From: Candidatus Woesearchaeota archaeon
GTDB taxonomy: Archaea; Nanobdellota; Nanobdellia; Woesearchaeales; ARS49
Length of the DNA: 8,583 bases
Direction of reading: 5' to 3'
NCBI GenBank assembly: GCA_019323575.1
Contig: JAHWHB010000068.1
Coordinates: 1-8,583, forward strand
Made by a program: the position numbers and the translations under genes. The notes below the pieces were generated by a model, which saw nothing but the letters and a program-made list of their open reading frames with translations, was not told the DNA's origin and made no database searches. Positions 5,840 through 8,583 of this stretch are shown here, piece after piece; the first letter of the stretch is position 1, and each line of letters begins with the position of its first letter.

Positions 5840-5847
5840 TTTAAATA
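5840..5847 (+). promoter_or_regulatory. TATA box of the secreted-protein operon
   Basis: TTTAAATA preceded by the BRE-like GGAAAA (5832-5837). Its centre is about 29 nt before ATG 5873 and no SD is present, so the first gene is probably read from a leaderless mRNA. Confidence 0.65.
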
Positions 5848-5872
5848 GCTCTCTTTCTGAATACTGTTAAAA

Positions 5873-7297
5873 ATGAGGCGATTACTGGTTTTGGTCACAG
5901 TATTGATTATTCTTCCTTTTGTTTACGCTCAGTGCGGCTCTGGCGCTCTTGATCCTGGCGAGGAGTGTGATAATGGTTTGGATGCCGCCTGTCCAGGTAT
6001 GTGTGATCAAAATACTTGTACTTGTATGAAAGAGGTTGATCAGGTTTTGGTTGATTTGTATTCTGGTCATAACTTGTTGTTTTCTAAGGCTCAGGACTTG
6101 GCTCATATTTCCAAGGATGCTGTGATGCAGGATGAGTTGAAGGTTATTCAGTATGGGTTAAGGCAGGCTTATGTTAGTCCTCCTAATGGCAGTGCTTGTC
6201 AGACTCCCCCTGGCTTGTTTATGTCTATTGCCAGTATGCATCCTTATGGTAAGGAGAATGAGATTGATGCTTTTAACAAGTATTTGTTGTTTAAGCTTTC
6301 CGATTCTTCTTTTAGGCAGATGCTGAATGTTTCTGACAGGCAGTATAGTAATGCGAGTACGTTGCAGGGTATTGCTGATGCTTATCTTGCTGCGGGTAAT
6401 TATTTGAGGTCTGCTCAGGCCAAGTGTTGTGCTTATAATCAGTTGATTGAGAATGATAGTTTGTATCTTACTGTTAATGGTTCTTGTGATGTTCTGCTTT
6501 ATTGCGGTGATGGTAAGATTAAGCCTGGCGAGCAGTGTGGCGAGCCCGGCTTGCCTGACTGTCCTGCTGGCGAGACTTGTATTAATTGTGTCTGTCATCC
6601 AACTCCGCCTCCTCCGCCTGGTGGTGGAAGCAGCGGGGGAAGTAATAATTTTATAGAGTTCCAGCGTCCTTTTGCTTGTTGTCAGGCGTATGGCTACCGT
6701 GAGGGTTCTGTTTATGCTGAGTATTCTTGTTGTTCTGAGAATATGACTGAGTGCTGCCATAATCCTGAGCTTTCTCAGTGCGCTCCTTATTGCAAGGTTT
6801 TGAGTTGTGTCGCGCCTTATGAGCTGGTGGGTGGTCGTTGTGTTAAGTCAAAGGTTGAAATGACTCAGCCCCCTGCTGCGCCAACTCCTGCTCAACAGGA
6901 AGTTCCTGTTCAACCCCAGTGCAGTCCTGGTTATGAGATGGTTAATGGTGCTTGTGTTCAGAAGGCTGAGAAGAAGCCTGAAGCGAAGATAGTGACTGCG
7001 CGCAAGGGTTCTCTTATTACTATTGCTAGTGCTTGCCTGTTTGTTTTGATTCTTGCTTTGCTTGCGTATATGGTTATGTCTAGAAGAAAGGCAGAGCCTA
7101 AGAAGCCAGTGGAAACAGTTCAAAAGGTTTCTGAGAAGCCGCAGCCTGAGAAAAAGCCTGTTGTTATTCCTAAGCTTCCTGAACCTGAGGTTAAGAATGA
7201 GCATATTGATAAGATGTCTTCTGAGCTTGCTGATTTGGAGAAGTCTTATGATCAGCTTGAGAAGATGATTAAGTCCTTGAAAGGAGGAAAAATTTAA
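5873..7297 (+). CDS. Cysteine-rich, membrane-anchored surface protein
   Basis: 474 aa. A Sec-type signal peptide (residues 1-19, RR then hydrophobic, ending VYA) is followed by a cysteine-rich module (21-53, CGSGALDPGEEC...CPGMC...TCTC), a helical-looking region with GHNLLFSKAQDL and HPYGKENEID, and a second related module (211-241, CGDGKIKPGEQC...). A Pro5/Gly-Ser linker comes next, then another Cys-rich segment (CC, CC and two C..GYE/YELV.G.CV repeats), one membrane helix (about 381-402, then RRK) and a ~70-residue Lys/Pro/Glu-rich cytoplasmic tail ending in a probable coiled coil. Six N-glycosylation sequons lie in the outer part. The C-G-x-G-x-x-x-x-G-E-x-C modules resemble small disulphide repeats of secreted proteins (DUF4215-like). 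The topology suggests a surface adhesin or receptor; no function is recognised. First gene of the operon and paralogous to the next. Confidence 0.88.
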   Translation: MRRLLVLVTVLIILPFVYAQCGSGALDPGEECDNGLDAACPGMCDQNTCTCMKEVDQVLVDLYSGHNLLFSKAQDLAHISKDAVMQDELKVIQYGLRQAYVSPPNGSACQTPPGLFMSIASMHPYGKENEIDAFNKYLLFKLSDSSFRQMLNVSDRQYSNASTLQGIADAYLAAGNYLRSAQAKCCAYNQLIENDSLYLTVNGSCDVLLYCGDGKIKPGEQCGEPGLPDCPAGETCINCVCHPTPPPPPGGGSSGGSNNFIEFQRPFACCQAYGYREGSVYAEYSCCSENMTECCHNPELSQCAPYCKVLSCVAPYELVGGRCVKSKVEMTQPPAAPTPAQQEVPVQPQCSPGYEMVNGACVQKAEKKPEAKIVTARKGSLITIASACLFVLILALLAYMVMSRRKAEPKKPVETVQKVSEKPQPEKKPVVIPKLPEPEVKNEHIDKMSSELADLEKSYDQLEKMIKSLKGGKI

Positions 7298-7324
7298 ATG
7301 TCAGGTTATACTGAGGTGATTTAA
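7298..7324 (+). CDS. Possible 8-codon mini-ORF between the paralogues
   Basis: ATG 7298 directly follows the TAA of the membrane protein and has a strong SD, AAGGAGG (7281-7287), 10 nt upstream. It encodes MSGYTEVI and stops one base before ATG 7326. Its codons contain the next gene's SD, so translating it could control or couple access to that gene. It may equally be chance; there is no family support. Confidence 0.2.
   Translation: MSGYTEVI
7313..7319 (+). promoter_or_regulatory. Shine-Dalgarno site of the second secreted protein
   Basis: GAGGTGA, 6 nt before ATG 7326. The surrounding 18 nt (7312-7329) recur with one mismatch at 7941-7958 before the third gene, so internal operon genes share one initiation module while the first gene lacks it. 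Confidence 0.7.
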
Positions 7325-7325
7325 A

Positions 7326-7943
7326 ATGAGGCGATTGATTGTTTTGGTGATGGTTTTGTTGTTAGCTGTGTTTGTTTACGCTCAGCCAGCTCCTGTTTGT
7401 GGCAACGGCGCTCTCGAAGCTGGCGAGGAGTGCGATGTTGGTGCTGATGCTAATTGTCCTGGCGCTTGTGATTATTCTACTTGTACTTGTATGAAGGATT
7501 CTAATTTTGTTTTGTTCGACCTTGCTGTGGGTCATAATTTGTTGTTCTCTAAGGTTCAGGATTTGTTGCACATCATTAAGGATATGTTGTTCCAGTTGGA
7601 GATTAAGACTATTGAGATTCAGTTGACTAACTTTAATTGCAGTTCCCAGCCTGTTTCGTTCTGGATTCCTGCTAATTATGATCCGTATGGTAAGTTGAAT
7701 GAGATTGACCAGTTGATTAATTTGTTAATCTATGCTATGGAGAAAAATCCCAGTGCTTTTGGCCGCACTCAGACTGAATTGGATGGTGCTAAGAGCTATC
7801 TAGGTGCTGCTGAAACTTGTATTGGTACTGGAGATTACAGGCAGGCTTTTGACTGCAAGTGTCTTGCTTATCGTAATCAGTTGCTTGGCTTGACAGACGG
7901 TTCTGTAACATGTGATATTGCGACTGTCTGCCAGCCCACTTGA
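7326..7943 (+). CDS. Secreted cysteine-rich paralogue lacking a membrane anchor
   Basis: 205 aa. The signal peptide (1-19, MRRL...VYA) is nearly the same as that of the preceding gene, followed by the module CGNGALEAGEEC...CPGAC...TCTCMK. Collinear shared blocks continue: GHNLLFSK.QDL.HI.KD, PYGK.NEID, a Y.GAAE...GDYRQAFDCKCLAY.NQL segment and a closing CD...C. It therefore matches residues 1 to about 210 of the upstream protein, then stops (CQPT, TGA) where that one continues into its second module, linker and membrane helix. No other anchor is visible, so it is probably released or held by partners. It has one N-C-S sequon. The ending is clean, so I read this as a shorter paralogue and not a decayed gene, though loss of the 3' half after duplication is possible. 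Function unknown. Confidence 0.87.
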   Translation: MRRLIVLVMVLLLAVFVYAQPAPVCGNGALEAGEECDVGADANCPGACDYSTCTCMKDSNFVLFDLAVGHNLLFSKVQDLLHIIKDMLFQLEIKTIEIQLTNFNCSSQPVSFWIPANYDPYGKLNEIDQLINLLIYAMEKNPSAFGRTQTELDGAKSYLGAAETCIGTGDYRQAFDCKCLAYRNQLLGLTDGSVTCDIATVCQPT

Positions 7944-7948
7944 GGTGA
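7942..7948 (+). promoter_or_regulatory. Shine-Dalgarno site of the third secreted protein
   Basis: GAGGTGA overlaps the TGA stop (7941-7943) of the preceding gene and lies 6 nt before ATG 7955, implying translation from the same mRNA and possible termination-reinitiation coupling. Confidence 0.7.
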
Positions 7949-7954
7949 TTAAAA

Positions 7955-8583
7955 ATGAAAAAAATCCTTTTAATTTTGGTTTTGCTTAGTGTAAGTGTTG
8001 CTGCACAGCAGAACATGACTGGTAATATTACTGGTAACATTACTCAGACTGTTACTGGTGCTGTTACTTTGGATAATTCTTTGACGTGTTTGCAGGAGGA
8101 TCGCTGGCTTCTTTTTGGTCCTACTGGTTCTGATGTGATTGGTTATAATAATTGTGTCAGGGCTGACTTTTTCGAGGTTAATGGTATTCTTACTGGTTGT
8201 CAGGATATGTTGTGTGACTTGACTACTACTTTGGAAACTGAGCTTCAGGCCACTGACCCTCACACTACTAAAGAGCAGGAGCTTGTTGATACGATGCTTG
8301 ACGAGTTGGATGATTCTACTGATTGTTTGATTGCTGTTTACAATGGTTCTTTGTTCAACGGCACTCCTCAGAGCGGTATTGTTGTTGGCTCAAAGAGCTA
8401 CTTTAACACTGTTAAGCCTTGCTTTGTAAGGACTATTTCCGCTCTTGGTGTTTTGGAGCAGATTTACATTGACGAGCCTAACGCTTCATTCCTAGTTCAG
8501 AAGCTTCAGGCTATTGAACAGGACTACCAGCACTTGTTGACCATTGAAGACTTGAAAGTGCCAAAGTCCTTTAACGTTACAAA
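7955..8583 (+). CDS. Sequon-rich secreted protein, 3' partial
   Basis: Open from ATG 7955 to the right edge, at least 209 aa, with no stop in the window. It starts with a signal peptide MKKILLILVLLSVSVAA, probably cut before QQN. The mature N-terminus is an Asn/Thr-rich stretch (NMTGNITGNITQTVTG) with three sequons in ten residues. Further on come NGS, NGT, NAS and NVT, seven in total, so heavy N-glycosylation is expected if the archaeon has AglB. About seven cysteines in the visible part (for example NNCVR, TGCQDMLCD, STDCL, KPCF) suggest disulphides. Between them are helical, acidic segments. It shares no obvious motif with the two upstream paralogues, but shares their operon and export. 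The start is fixed by the SD and the signal peptide. Function not recognised. Confidence 0.85.
   Translation, partial: MKKILLILVLLSVSVAAQQNMTGNITGNITQTVTGAVTLDNSLTCLQEDRWLLFGPTGSDVIGYNNCVRADFFEVNGILTGCQDMLCDLTTTLETELQATDPHTTKEQELVDTMLDELDDSTDCLIAVYNGSLFNGTPQSGIVVGSKSYFNTVKPCFVRTISALGVLEQIYIDEPNASFLVQKLQAIEQDYQHLLTIEDLKVPKSFNVT

Noticed and set aside
7970..8263. Minus-strand ORF of 97 codons near the right edge
   Set aside because: Antisense shadow of the sequon-rich secreted protein, which has a signal peptide and an SD.

Overview
The window is most consistent with an archaeal chromosome, and I suspect a DPANN-type lineage (Woesearchaeota/Pacearchaeota-like). The grounds are an ATP-dependent DNA ligase of the archaeal/eukaryotic type, an archaeal-style FtsZ ending at its core domain, TATA boxes 25-30 nt before several starts, apparently leaderless genes, GAGGTGA Shine-Dalgarno (SD) sites inside operons, and small secreted cysteine-rich proteins. 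The plus strand is strongly G/T-rich, which produces long false antisense ORFs. The phylum is an inference; no rRNA is present.

Layout. 1-722: 3' part of a gene for a protein with an HELVH zinc-peptidase motif. 756-3009: DNA ligase followed by an overlapping small lipoprotein gene. 3051-3683: nitroreductase-family flavoprotein with its own TATA box. 3684-4051: long non-coding stretch whose right half is a predicted ~205-nt ftsZ leader. 4052-5116: ftsZ. 5117-5210: structured 3' UTR ending in a hairpin/T-tract terminator. 5215-5792, minus strand: VapB/VapC toxin-antitoxin pair with a palindromic operator. 5873-8583: operon of three secreted proteins. The first is membrane-anchored, the second is a shorter paralogue of its N-terminal half, and the third is sequon-rich and runs off the window.

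The most unusual element is the RNA around ftsZ. Three hairpins in the 5' leader have different stems but the same TTGGCG hexaloop. A fourth long hairpin lies just before the SD. The 3' UTR folds into a stem with a C-rich bulge complementary to the leader. Other genes here look leaderless or have very short leaders, so this looks like a dedicated post-transcriptional control device on the cell-division gene. I do not recognise it as a known RNA family. The second point of interest is the tandemly duplicated cysteine-rich surface protein operon.
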